From the NCBI RefSeq assembly GCF_003258355.1, contig NZ_QKPO01000001.1, positions 248,001-312,000 on the forward strand: a stretch of DNA of 64,000 nucleotides. Direction: 5' to 3'. The DNA is from Confluentibacter sediminis. Its GTDB lineage: Bacteria; Bacteroidota; Bacteroidia; Flavobacteriales; Flavobacteriaceae. This document shows, piece by piece, positions 8,927-17,556 of this stretch (position 1 is the first letter of the stretch; the number at the start of each line of letters is the position of its first letter). The translations under genes were made by a program, and so were the position numbers. The notes beneath the pieces were generated by a model. The model did not search any database. It was given only the letters and a program-made list of their open reading frames with translations, and was not told the origin of the DNA.

Positions 8927-10861
8927 ATGAAATTATTGAATGTAAGTATGGTGGTTGGTTTGAGTATGATTTTTCAAACATATGCTCAAGTATCACCATT
9001 CAAAACTAACGTGGATTTATTTAGCCCCTTGGACATCACAAATGTTCAAACACCTTATAGAACACAATCTGGTGAACCTGGGGTAAATTATTGGCAAAAT
9101 GAAGCCAATTACAGTATTGAGGTAACATTGGATGACGTGGCCCACACTCTTTCTGGTCAAGTAGAAATAGATTACACAAACCACAGTCCTGATCCCTTAG
9201 GATATCTTTGGTTACAATTGGACCAAAACAAATTTAAATCAGATTCAGAAGGGACTGCCATTACGGGAGCAGTTGGGGGACGATTTGTTGGCGATGTGGA
9301 TGGTGGTTATAATTTAACTTCTGTATCTATTGATGGGAGTAAAGCCAATTATATTATTTCAGATACTCGAATGCAGATAAGACTCGAAAAACCTTTGGAT
9401 CCAAAAGTAGGAAAGGTGAAAATAAAAATACAATACAGCTTTAAAATTCCAGAATATGGTGCTGATCGGATGGGTCGCATGAAACAATCGCAAGGTTGGG
9501 TCTATGAAATTGCGCAATGGTACCCAAGAATGTCCGTTTATGACGATGTAAGTGGATGGAACAATCAACCATATTTGGGTTCAGGTGAGTTTTATTTGGA
9601 TTATGGTGATATTGATTTTAAGATCACGGTACCTTATGACCATATTGTTGTAGGTTCTGGTGAGTTGGTAAATATAGATGAAGTGTTTCCAAAGAAAATT
9701 GCAGAACGTTATAGGAAAGCGAAAGAAAGCGAGAAAACATTCGTAATTATTGATGCTAAGGAAGTTGGAAAAACCAATGTCACCCGACCAACAAAGAAGG
9801 GCACACTTACATGGCACTATAAAATAAATCAAACACGGGATGCAGCTTGGGCCAGTTCAAAAGCGTTTATATTGGATGGTGCTCGTATTAATTTACCAAA
9901 CGGTAAAAAATCTATGGCTTTATCTGCTTACACTATAGAGAGTGCAACGGATGATGGTTGGAACAAGTCTACCGAGTATGTAAAAAATTCCATCGAGAAC
10001 AATTCGAAATGGTTTGACTATACGTACCCTGTGGCGACTAATGTTGCTGGAATTGTAGGAGGGATGGAATATCCCGGAATTGTTTTTTGTGAATGGAATA
10101 GTAAAAATGCAGGGCTTTGGGGCGTTACAGACCATGAGTTTGGTCATAACTGGTTTCCAATGGTTGTTGGTAGTAATGAGCGTTTATATCCTTGGATGGA
10201 TGAAGGGTTCAATACGTTTATAAATCATTACAGTACTTTGGATTATGGAAAATATCCGTCGCAATTAAGCCAACCACGCCGTTTTGTAAGATATCTATCC
10301 AGTGATAACCGCGAATCTATAAGTACACCACCAGACCTGGCACAAACCTATAACTTAGGAATGACGGCCTATCGTAAGCCGGCCTTGGGCTTGTTTATGT
10401 TGAGAGAATCTATTTTAGGCCCAGATCGTTTTGATTATGCTTTTAAAAACTATATAAAAAAATGGGCATTTAAACACCCTCGTCCTATAGACTTTTTCAA
10501 CGCTATGGAAAATGGGGCGGGAGAAGATTTGGATTGGTTTTGGAAATCTTGGTTCTACGGAACAGGGAATATAGACCAAGCGGTTACCAAAGTTGACTAT
10601 GTGAAAGGATTACCGGAAAATGGAGCCTTGATAAGTTTAGAAAATAAAGGTGAAGTACCCATGCCTGTAAGTTTGTTGTTAACGGATGTCGGTGGTAAGA
10701 CTTATTCATTTAAAGTGCCTGTAGAGGTTTGGATGCGAGGAAATTCAGTTGTTTACAAAGCAAATACAACCACTAAAATTGCTAAAGTAACTATTGACCC
10801 AGATGCGCTTTATCCTGATATTGATAGTGATAATAATGTATTGAATGTGAGTCAAGAATAG
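8927..10861 (+). CDS. Secreted M1 family metallopeptidase (large form)
   Basis: A 644-residue exported zinc peptidase, the second M1 enzyme of the window but on the opposite strand. The signal peptide is about residues 1-21 (ending TYAQ). The zinc site is HEFGH near residue 403, with the third ligand exactly 18 residues later in PWMDEGF; the exopeptidase motif is GGMEY. Beta-sheet domains flank the catalytic domain. The gene stands alone between its own promoter at 8871 and a strong bidirectional terminator at 10882. A start upstream in another frame overlaps the promoter and is not credible. It probably serves extracellular or periplasmic peptide breakdown with the neighbouring M1 and M28 enzymes. 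Confidence 0.88.
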   Translation: MKLLNVSMVVGLSMIFQTYAQVSPFKTNVDLFSPLDITNVQTPYRTQSGEPGVNYWQNEANYSIEVTLDDVAHTLSGQVEIDYTNHSPDPLGYLWLQLDQNKFKSDSEGTAITGAVGGRFVGDVDGGYNLTSVSIDGSKANYIISDTRMQIRLEKPLDPKVGKVKIKIQYSFKIPEYGADRMGRMKQSQGWVYEIAQWYPRMSVYDDVSGWNNQPYLGSGEFYLDYGDIDFKITVPYDHIVVGSGELVNIDEVFPKKIAERYRKAKESEKTFVIIDAKEVGKTNVTRPTKKGTLTWHYKINQTRDAAWASSKAFILDGARINLPNGKKSMALSAYTIESATDDGWNKSTEYVKNSIENNSKWFDYTYPVATNVAGIVGGMEYPGIVFCEWNSKNAGLWGVTDHEFGHNWFPMVVGSNERLYPWMDEGFNTFINHYSTLDYGKYPSQLSQPRRFVRYLSSDNRESISTPPDLAQTYNLGMTAYRKPALGLFMLRESILGPDRFDYAFKNYIKKWAFKHPRPIDFFNAMENGAGEDLDWFWKSWFYGTGNIDQAVTKVDYVKGLPENGALISLENKGEVPMPVSLLLTDVGGKTYSFKVPVEVWMRGNSVVYKANTTTKIAKVTIDPDALYPDIDSDNNVLNVSQE

Positions 10862-10881
10862 TAACAGAATTAAATAAAAAT

Positions 10882-10920
10882 TTAAAAAAGCCAATTCATT
10901 TAATGAATTGGCTTTTTTAA
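10882..10920. terminator. Bidirectional terminator between M1 peptidase and fadE
   Basis: Bases 10882-10900 pair perfectly with 10902-10920, with A runs on the left and T runs on the right. It serves the converging M1 gene (+) and the fad operon (-). Confidence 0.9.
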
Positions 10921-10953
10921 ACAACTAAAATTAATTTGAATTAGTCTAAAATC

Positions 10954-12765
10954 TTAGAAACAATATTTATTTTCTTTAATTACTTTTTGTGCAATAATGT
11001 TTCTTAACTCTATAATGTTAGGCATGTTAACATATTTTATATAACGTTTTAAGCCCATCAACATCATGCGTTGTTCATCTCCAGTAGAGAATGAAATAAT
11101 GGAGTGTTTTCCGGCTGTTTCAATGACATCTATAGCATGGAATAAGTTTAATTTTGCCATGGCTATCTGCTCTTTAACTTTTTCCTCTCCTTCTTTTTTA
11201 GCTAATTTTTCAGCCCTTAATATGGCGGACTCAGCTAAATAAATTTGAATTAAAATATCAGATGCTGCCAGCATTAATTGTTGGTGTTTTTCTATGGCTT
11301 CACCATATTTCTGTAAGGCTGCACCAGCCACCATTAAAAATAATTTTTTAAGATTTTTTACGATGCTTTTCTCTTCTGAAAAAAGTTCTGTAAAATCTTG
11401 TGTTTCAAAAGAAGGAATCCCAGTTAGTTCATTAGCAACAGCCGTTGCAGGTTCCAATAAATCTACATGTCCTTTCATAGCTTTTTTAATAAGCATGCCA
11501 ATGCTCAGCATTCTGTTTATTTCATTGGTACCTTCATAAATTCGTGCAATTCGAGCATCTCTCCAGGCTGATTCTATAGGTGTATCTTCTGAAAATCCCA
11601 TGCCTCCAAAAATTTGGATGCCTTCATCTGTACAATTTTGCGTGAATTCTGATACAGCCACTTTTAAAATGGAACATTCAATAGCATATTCTTCCACTCC
11701 TTTCAATTCAGCTTCTTGATGCGTATCTTTTCCATTGTTTTTCCTTAACTCAATACGGTCTTCAATATTTTTTGCAGCACGATAGCTAGCAGATTCACCT
11801 ACCCAGCAATTGGTTGACATTTCTGCAATTTTTTGCTGGATAGCACCAAAATTTGAAATAGGGGTATTGAATTGTACACGCTCATTTGCGTATTTTACAG
11901 ATTCTGTAATCACACGGCGTTGTGCATCTAAACAAGCAGCAGCTAGTTTTATTCTACCAACATTCAATGCATTCATAGCTATTTTAAAGCCATTACCTCT
12001 AGTAGATAACATATTTTCAATTGGAACAACCGTTTCATTAAAAAACACTTGTCGGGTTGAAGAAGCACGAATACCTAATTTATGTTCTTCTTCCCCTAAA
12101 GTGATTCCGTTAGGACTATTTGCGTCATATTCCACAATAAATCCTGTGATGTTTTTATCATCTTCAATACGGGCAAAAACAATCATTAAACTACAAAAAC
12201 CAGCATTCGAAATCCACATTTTCTGCCCCGTGATTTTATAGGACTTTCCATCAGCCGATAATACTGCTTTTGTTTTTCCGGAATTGGCATCACTCCCAGC
12301 ACTTGGTTCTGTTAAGCAGTAAGAACCAAACCATTCGCCTGAGGCTAGCTTAGGGATATATTTTTGTTTTTGTTCTTCCGATCCATATAATAATATAGGT
12401 AAGGTACCAATGCCTGTATGGGCACCAAATGCGGTACTAAAAGATCCGGTTGCACCTGAGATATAATCACAAACTAACATCGTATCAACAAATCCCATCC
12501 CCATACCACCATATGCTTCAGGCACTGAAACGCCTAGAAATCCCATCTCGGCAGCTTTACGCATACACGATTCCGTTAAGGCATAATCTTTAGCTTCAAA
12601 CCTTGGTTTGTTAGGCCAAATTTCTCTATCCACAAATTCGGTGACAGCTTCTTTCATCATTTTTTGTTCCTCCGAAAAGTCTTCTGGAATGAATATGTCA
12701 TCACAATTTGTTTCTTTTATTAAGAATTGACCACCCCGTAAAATGTTTTCTTCTGTTGTTTTCAT
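10954..12765 (-). CDS. fadE: Acyl-CoA dehydrogenase, FadE-like
   Basis: A 603-residue flavoprotein that introduces the first double bond into fatty acyl-CoA. The acyl-CoA dehydrogenase core spans about 30-430, with CLTEPSAGSDA and KMWISNAGF (FAD and substrate region) and the signature GIQIFGGMGFSEDTPIE. The extra C-terminal domain of about 170 residues makes it as long as Bacillus FadE and unlike the 380-residue short-chain enzymes. It is the last gene of a fadN-fadA-fadE order, the same order as the Bacillus subtilis fadNAE operon, but a four-helix-bundle gene with repeat arms separates it from fadA. The start ATG lies five bases after the stop codon of that gene. Confidence 0.9.
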   Translation of the reverse strand: MKTTEENILRGGQFLIKETNCDDIFIPEDFSEEQKMMKEAVTEFVDREIWPNKPRFEAKDYALTESCMRKAAEMGFLGVSVPEAYGGMGMGFVDTMLVCDYISGATGSFSTAFGAHTGIGTLPILLYGSEEQKQKYIPKLASGEWFGSYCLTEPSAGSDANSGKTKAVLSADGKSYKITGQKMWISNAGFCSLMIVFARIEDDKNITGFIVEYDANSPNGITLGEEEHKLGIRASSTRQVFFNETVVPIENMLSTRGNGFKIAMNALNVGRIKLAAACLDAQRRVITESVKYANERVQFNTPISNFGAIQQKIAEMSTNCWVGESASYRAAKNIEDRIELRKNNGKDTHQEAELKGVEEYAIECSILKVAVSEFTQNCTDEGIQIFGGMGFSEDTPIESAWRDARIARIYEGTNEINRMLSIGMLIKKAMKGHVDLLEPATAVANELTGIPSFETQDFTELFSEEKSIVKNLKKLFLMVAGAALQKYGEAIEKHQQLMLAASDILIQIYLAESAILRAEKLAKKEGEEKVKEQIAMAKLNLFHAIDVIETAGKHSIISFSTGDEQRMMLMGLKRYIKYVNMPNIIELRNIIAQKVIKENKYCF

Positions 12766-12770
12766 AATGT

Positions 12771-13181
12771 TTATTTTTTAGAAAAGAGAGAATAGAATAA
12801 AGAAAATTGACTTGTTATATATTTAGCCCATTTTGAAAACTCATTGTCATTCTTTTGAAATTTTTCTATTTTGTCTTCAAGTATTTTTAAAGTTTCATTA
12901 TTAATACATTTTCTGTGATAGGCAACCAATAATTGTGTTCCAAGTTCAAAAGAAGAGCCTAAAGAAATGTCTATATAGTTATTAAATGATTTATCTGTTT
13001 TTGCAGATCCTTCTGCAATATTGCTAGGAATAGAAATAGAACACATGCTTATTTGAGAAGATAAGTCATATCGCTCGTGTTTTGGGAAATTAATTAGAAT
13101 ATCGGAAATGTCATTAGCAATTTCTAGAGCTAATTTCCATATTTTTAAATTCTTGTAATTATGACGTTTTCTTAAACTCAC
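12771..13181 (-). CDS. Four-helix-bundle (S23/IVS family) protein
   Basis: A 136-residue helical protein of the S23/TIGR02436 family, recognised by HNYKNLKIWKLALEIANDIS, then SQISMCSISIPSNIAEGSAK and a late SLGSSFELGTQLLVA. Relatives were first seen as reading frames in intervening sequences of 23S rRNA genes (Leptospira, Coxiella), and the Avd accessory protein of diversity-generating retroelements has the same fold; no reverse transcriptase is present here. The start is GTG at 13181. The gene breaks the fadA-fadE junction and is bracketed by inverted 7-bp repeat arms whose left part forms the 3' end of the coding region. The function is unknown; nucleic-acid binding is inference. Confidence 0.85.
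   Translation of the reverse strand: MSLRKRHNYKNLKIWKLALEIANDISDILINFPKHERYDLSSQISMCSISIPSNIAEGSAKTDKSFNNYIDISLGSSFELGTQLLVAYHRKCINNETLKILEDKIEKFQKNDNEFSKWAKYITSQFSLFYSLFSKK
12779..12808. repeat. Left (purine) arm of the repeat pair around the four-helix-bundle gene
   Basis: This purine-rich tract contains AGAGAATAGA at 12787-12796, whose exact reverse complement occurs at 13197-13206. It resembles the tract at 14438-14468 (shared core AATAGAATA.AGAAAA). It codes for the last residues of the four-helix-bundle protein. Confidence 0.6.
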
Positions 13182-13189
13182 CGATATAT

Positions 13190-13228
13190 CTCTGTATCTA
13201 TTCTCTATTATCTATATTCTTTTATCTT
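13190..13228. repeat. Right (pyrimidine) arm of the repeat pair around the four-helix-bundle gene
   Basis: The tetramer TCT(A/T) recurs at 13197, 13204, 13211, 13218 and 13225, an exact 7-base step. Ungapped against the right arm at 14506-14537, 25 of 32 bases agree by eye. It lies just upstream of the gene's GTG start, between fadA and the four-helix-bundle gene. Confidence 0.65.
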
Positions 13229-14417
13229 AACTGAGGAATTCAAAAATCCCACATGCACCTTGTCCTGTTCCCACACACATGGTTACTGCACCATATTTAC
13301 CTTGCATATTTTGCTTACGCATTTCGTCAAATAACTGAACAGAAAGTTTCGCTCCTGTACAGCCTAAAGGATGCCCCAATGCTATAGCACCACCATTTAC
13401 ATTTACAATATCGTTATTAAGATGCAACTCTCTTATAACAGCTATAGATTGCGATGCAAAGGCTTCGTTTAACTCAACCAAACTTAAATGATCTAGTTTT
13501 AGTCCAGCTTGGGTTAATGCTTTCGGAATGGCTTTTACAGGGCCAATACCCATAATTCTAGGTTCTACACCGACAGCGGCATAACTTACTAAGCGTGCAA
13601 TAGGCTCTAAATTTAATTCCTTAACCATATCTTCACTCATTACCATTACAAAAGCAGCACCATCACTCATTTGTGATGAATTTCCAGCAGTCACAGTACC
13701 ATTGGCAGCAAACACGGGGCGTAATTTGGCTAGAGCTTCTAAACTTGTTCCAGCCCTTGGGCCTTCGTCTTTTGTTACGGTGTATTTTTTTGTTGCTTTT
13801 TTACCGTTGTCATCAATATATGTTTCTTCAACGTCTATAGGTACAATTTGATCTTGAAAACGGTTTTCAGCTTGTGCTTTTAAAGCTTTCATATGCGAAT
13901 TATAGGCGAATACATCTTGGTCTTCCCGAGATACTTTAAATTGATTGGCAACCGCTTCAGCCGTGTTTCCCATGCCCCAATAATAATCTTCATGCCCAGC
14001 TTTAATAGTATCATAATTTAATTCTGGTTTGAAACCTGTCATGGGTACGGAACTCATACTTTCTGAACCTCCTGCGATAATACAATTTGCCATGCCCGAT
14101 TGAATTTTAGCCACAGCAATTCCTATGGTTTCTATGCCTGATGAACAAAAACGATTGACAGTAACACCAGGAACATCCACAGAATTTAAACCAATTAATG
14201 AAATAAAACGTGCCATGTTCAATCCTTGCGCACCTTCTGGCATGGCGTTTCCAACAATGACATCATCAATTCGTTTAACGTCAAGATTTGGTAATTCTTT
14301 CATCATGTATTGAATGGTTTCTGCACCCAATTCATCTGCTCTTTTAAAACGGAATACACCTTTTGGAGCTTTCCCCACGGCAGTTCTGTATGCTTTTACT
14401 ATATATGCGGTCTTCAT
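13227..14417 (-). CDS. fadA: Acetyl-CoA acyltransferase (thiolase), FadA-like
   Basis: A 396-residue thiolase that splits 3-ketoacyl-CoA in the last step of beta-oxidation. All catalytic blocks are present: the nucleophile cysteine in [11 protein letters not shown] near 91, the histidine in [16 protein letters not shown] near 345, and the second cysteine in [10 protein letters not shown] near 382. The length is normal for the family. It lies between fadN and the four-helix-bundle gene on the minus strand; the 117-base gap to fadN holds an inverted 7-bp repeat pair. Its start ATG is at 14417. Confidence 0.93.
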   Translation of the reverse strand: MKTAYIVKAYRTAVGKAPKGVFRFKRADELGAETIQYMMKELPNLDVKRIDDVIVGNAMPEGAQGLNMARFISLIGLNSVDVPGVTVNRFCSSGIETIGIAVAKIQSGMANCIIAGGSESMSSVPMTGFKPELNYDTIKAGHEDYYWGMGNTAEAVANQFKVSREDQDVFAYNSHMKALKAQAENRFQDQIVPIDVEETYIDDNGKKATKKYTVTKDEGPRAGTSLEALAKLRPVFAANGTVTAGNSSQMSDGAAFVMVMSEDMVKELNLEPIARLVSYAAVGVEPRIMGIGPVKAIPKALTQAGLKLDHLSLVELNEAFASQSIAVIRELHLNNDIVNVNGGAIALGHPLGCTGAKLSVQLFDEMRKQNMQGKYGAVTMCVGTGQGACGIFEFLS

Positions 14418-14437
14418 AGTTCTACTTTTATTTTTGA

Positions 14438-14537
14438 AAACAGAGAAGAGAAAATAGAATAGAGAAAAAGATTTTAAATCTATCTCTAAATATTTTTATT
14501 ATAGCTCTTTTTTCTATGCTCTATGTTCTTTTTTCTA
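14438..14537. repeat. Inverted pair of 7-bp repeats between fadN and fadA ('empty' copy)
   Basis: A purine arm (14438-14470, AGA recurring at 14442, 14449, 14456 and 14463) faces a pyrimidine arm (14506-14537, TCT at 14506, 14513, 14520, 14527 and 14534), with about 35 bases between. The arms can pair imperfectly in RNA. They are homologous to the arms that enclose the four-helix-bundle gene, but no gene lies between them here. The right arm runs into the fadN stop codon (TAG at 14535-14537). Confidence 0.75.
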
Positions 14538-16928
14538 ATTACGTAAAGGTTTTCCTGTTTTTAGCATGTGTTGAATACGCTCTAAAGTTTTACGTTCGGT
14601 ACATAAACTTAAGAAAGCCTCTCGTTCTAAATCCAATAAATATTGTTCAGTTACCAATGTTGGTTCAGATAAATCGCCACCAGCCATAACATACGCAAGT
14701 TTGTTGGCGATTTTATGATCGTGTTCACTTATAAAATTGGAAGCTTCCATAGAATCGGTTCCTACTAAAAACATACCTAATGCTTGTTTCCCCAACACTT
14801 TAATGTCTTTTCTTTTGATGGGTTGGGTATATCCCGTTTCAGCCATTAATTTAGCATAAGATTTAGCAGTGGCTATTTGTCTGTCTTTATTAACAACAAC
14901 AATATCTTTCCCCTGTTGAAGGATTCCTAAATCAAACGCTTCGTAGGCTGAAGTCGATACTTTTGCCATACCAATCGTTAGAAAATACTCTTGCAAGGTA
15001 TTCAATTCGACATCTCCTTTTTTAAAAGTGTCTTGCGCTCTTAAAGTGAGTTCTTTAGAACCACCACCCCCAGGAATGACACCTACACCAAACTCCACCA
15101 AACCAATATAAGTTTCTGCAGCGGCTACCACTTTATCTGCATGCATGGATAATTCACAGCCTCCACCAAGCGTCATGCCGTGAGGCGCAGATATGGTTGG
15201 GATAGAAGAGTAACGCATACGCATCATGGTATCTTGAAAATATTTAATGGCAGCATTCAATTCATCATACTCTTGTTCTACAGCCATCATGAAAATCATA
15301 CCTATATTTGCGCCAACAGAAAAATTGGCAGCTTGATTTCCTACAACCAAGCCTTGAAAATCTTTTTCGGCTAAATCAATAGCTTTATTAAGTCCTGCTA
15401 AAACATCACCACCAATGGTGTTCATTTTAGATTGGAATTCACAGTTTAAAATACCATCACCTAAATCTTCAATAACAACGCCTGAGTTTTTAAATACTTG
15501 ATTAGATTTTCTAATATTGTCTAATATTATGAAGGCATCTTGCCCGGGGATTTTTTCTTGGGATTTTTTTGGAATATTATAAAAATAAGTAGCTCCTTCT
15601 TTGACAGTATAAAACGATTTGTTACCAGATAATAACATCTCGTTAACCCAAGAGGCAGGCTCTAAACCTTCGGCTTTCATTATTTCGATACCTTGTGCCA
15701 CACCAATGGCATCCCATATTTGGAATGGGCCATGTTCCCAACCAAACCCCGCTTTCATGGCATCGTCAATCTTATATAATTCGTCTGATATCTCAGGAAT
15801 TCTATGGGATACATAGGCAAACAGTGCAGCAAAGGTTTTTCTATAAAAATCACCTGCTTTATCTTTCCCGGATATTAAAATTTCAAAACGATTAATAACC
15901 TTATCAATGGTTTTTGTCAATTCTAAAGTGGCAAATTTTGCTGATTTTTTATCTCGATATTGTAAGGTGTCTAAATCCAGTGTTTTAATATCTGAACCTT
16001 CTTTCTTATAAAATCCTTGTCCAGTTTTACTTCCTAACCATTTATTTTCCATCATAGTATTGATGAAATCTGGAAGTTTAAAAAGTTCATGGGCTTCATC
16101 ATTTGGGCAATTTTCATAAATACCATTAGCCACATGAACTAGAGTGTCTAATCCAACAACGTCAACGGTTCTGAAGGTCGCTGATTTTGGCCTACCGATA
16201 ACAGAACCTGTTAATTTATCTATATCTTCAACCGTTAAATTCAAATCTTTTACCGCATGAAATAAACTCATGATGCTGAAAATACCAATTCTGTTTCCAA
16301 TAAAAGCAGGTGTGTCTTTAGCAACAACTGAAGTTTTTCCCAAAAATTGCTCTCCATAATTATTCAGGAAATTTAAAACTTCTGTTGAAGTTTTTGGACC
16401 AGGAATGATTTCAAATAACTTCAAATAACGGGCTGGATTGAAAAAGTGAGTACCACAAAAATGCTTTTGAAAATCGTCACTTCTACCTTCACTCATGAAA
16501 TGAATTGGTATGCCTGATGTATTGGATGTGATTAGAGTCCCCGGCTTTCTATAGTTGTCAAGGTTTTCAAAAACTTTCTTTTTAATATCTAAACGTTCTA
16601 CGACTACCTCAATAATCCAATCGGCATCGGCAACTTTAGAGATATCATCTTCAAGATTACCTGTTGTTATTCTACTTGCGAATTTTGGATGGTAAATAGG
16701 TGAGGGTTTCGATTTTAAGGCATTTGCCAGAGATTCATTTACTAAACGATTTCTAACAACTTTATTTTCTAAAGTTAAGCCTTTTGCCTTTTCGGCATCA
16801 TTAACCTCTCTAGGGATAATATCTAATAGTAAAACATTTACACCAATATTTGCGAAATGGCAGGCTATACCACTTCCCATAATACCGGATCCTATAACCG
16901 CAATCTTATTTATTATCCTTTTACTCAT
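14535..16928 (-). CDS. fadN: 3-hydroxyacyl-CoA dehydrogenase/enoyl-CoA hydratase, FadN-like
   Basis: A 797-residue bifunctional enzyme for the middle two steps of beta-oxidation. The dehydrogenase comes first: the NAD-binding loop GSGIMGSGIACHFANIG is at about 13-29 and the catalytic region GTHFFNPARYLKLFEIIPGP near 160. The enoyl-CoA hydratase domain is C-terminal (about 490-690), with APHGMTLGGGCELSMHAD and the oxyanion/catalytic region VEFGVGVIPGGGGSKE. This order is that of Bacillus FadN and the reverse of E. coli FadB. It lies 11 bases after marR and upstream of fadA, so the operon reads marR-fadN-fadA-4HB-fadE. Confidence 0.92.
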   Translation of the reverse strand: MSKRIINKIAVIGSGIMGSGIACHFANIGVNVLLLDIIPREVNDAEKAKGLTLENKVVRNRLVNESLANALKSKPSPIYHPKFASRITTGNLEDDISKVADADWIIEVVVERLDIKKKVFENLDNYRKPGTLITSNTSGIPIHFMSEGRSDDFQKHFCGTHFFNPARYLKLFEIIPGPKTSTEVLNFLNNYGEQFLGKTSVVAKDTPAFIGNRIGIFSIMSLFHAVKDLNLTVEDIDKLTGSVIGRPKSATFRTVDVVGLDTLVHVANGIYENCPNDEAHELFKLPDFINTMMENKWLGSKTGQGFYKKEGSDIKTLDLDTLQYRDKKSAKFATLELTKTIDKVINRFEILISGKDKAGDFYRKTFAALFAYVSHRIPEISDELYKIDDAMKAGFGWEHGPFQIWDAIGVAQGIEIMKAEGLEPASWVNEMLLSGNKSFYTVKEGATYFYNIPKKSQEKIPGQDAFIILDNIRKSNQVFKNSGVVIEDLGDGILNCEFQSKMNTIGGDVLAGLNKAIDLAEKDFQGLVVGNQAANFSVGANIGMIFMMAVEQEYDELNAAIKYFQDTMMRMRYSSIPTISAPHGMTLGGGCELSMHADKVVAAAETYIGLVEFGVGVIPGGGGSKELTLRAQDTFKKGDVELNTLQEYFLTIGMAKVSTSAYEAFDLGILQQGKDIVVVNKDRQIATAKSYAKLMAETGYTQPIKRKDIKVLGKQALGMFLVGTDSMEASNFISEHDHKIANKLAYVMAGGDLSEPTLVTEQYLLDLEREAFLSLCTERKTLERIQHMLKTGKPLRN

Positions 16929-16939
16929 TTTATTTATAC

Positions 16940-17377
16940 TTATTGATTGTATATCTTTTTATTTGAAACCATATGATTGATTAATTCTGAAACTTCATAG
17001 AAATTATTTAATTTTTCTTCAGAAATATTGTTTTTAATGGCCTCGTTAAAGGCGAGCACTTTTTCTCTAGAATAAGCTCTTTTTTCTCTACCAAAATCCG
17101 TTAAGGTAATTATGACACCTCTGCCATCTTCTGGATTTGGATGTCTTTCAATGAGTCCTTTTTCATCCATAGTTTTTAATATTCTAGATAAACTGGTGGC
17201 TTCCATGCCCATTTTAGGCCCTAACGCAGTTGAAGGTGTTCCTTTTTCTGGATCTATACTCAATAGGGTAAACCCTGTTGCCATAGTAGTACCAAATTTT
17301 GAGGCTTCTTCATTATACATTTTTTGAACAGTTAACCATGTGGTTCTTAATACATAATCGATTGTCTTGTCCTTCAT
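16940..17377 (-). CDS. MarR family transcriptional regulator of the fad operon
   Basis: A 145-residue winged-helix repressor-type protein. The MarR core is visible as LGPKMGMEATSLSRILKTMD (recognition helix region) followed by GLIERHPNPEDGRGVIITLT (wing with the DxR of the family). It is the first gene of the fad operon, 11 bases before fadN, so it most likely senses an acyl-CoA or fatty acid and controls beta-oxidation. A perfect 28-bp palindrome 104 bases upstream of its start is the obvious candidate operator, which would make it autoregulated. The ligand is inference. Confidence 0.88.
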   Translation of the reverse strand: MKDKTIDYVLRTTWLTVQKMYNEEASKFGTTMATGFTLLSIDPEKGTPSTALGPKMGMEATSLSRILKTMDEKGLIERHPNPEDGRGVIITLTDFGREKRAYSREKVLAFNEAIKNNISEEKLNNFYEVSELINHMVSNKKIYNQ

Positions 17378-17469
17378 CTGTTTATTTCCTGTTTTTGTAT
17401 ATCAGATGTAATGCCTTTAATGCTAGTTTAGTTATTTTGAACATTAATTAATAGATGTGTTGGTTATTC

Positions 17470-17477
17470 CAAATATA
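17470..17477 (-). promoter_or_regulatory. Candidate -7 element for the marR-fad operon
   Basis: On the minus strand these bases read TATATTTG, a perfect TAnnTTTG. No TTG stands at the usual distance, but that region is occupied by the 28-bp palindrome. The start codon is about 92 bases downstream. Confidence 0.4.
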
Positions 17478-17480
17478 CAA

Positions 17481-17508
17481 AAATATATTATGCATGCATA
17501 ATATATTT
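17481..17508. promoter_or_regulatory. Perfect 28-bp palindrome, candidate MarR operator
   Basis: The 28 bases equal their own reverse complement; the centre is ATTATGCATGCATAAT and the outer bases are A/T. It lies in the gap between the acyl-CoA ligase stop and the marR start, immediately upstream of the candidate -7 element, where a repressor would block transcription. MarR dimers bind palindromes of this kind. Confidence 0.65.
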
Positions 17509-17556
17509 GTAAAATTTAATTTTTGCTTGTGAAATTAGGATGGTTAGTCTACAAAT

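Noticed and set aside
8821-9009. A 62-residue frame before the second M1 peptidase
   Set aside because: It contains the TTG/TAnnTTTG promoter of the peptidase gene and overlaps its signal peptide in another frame.
4584-10861. The peptidase cluster as a polysaccharide- or peptide-utilisation locus
   Set aside because: There is no SusC/SusD pair or regulator, and the genes lie on two strands with separate promoters; only loose functional grouping is supported.
12771-13181. Four-helix-bundle protein as the Avd gene of a diversity-generating retroelement
   Set aside because: No reverse transcriptase, template repeat or variable C-type lectin gene is nearby, and the gene sits in a beta-oxidation operon.
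12779-14537. Regularly spaced short repeats as a CRISPR array
   Set aside because: The period is seven bases with no spacers of 25-40 bases, and no cas gene is in the window.
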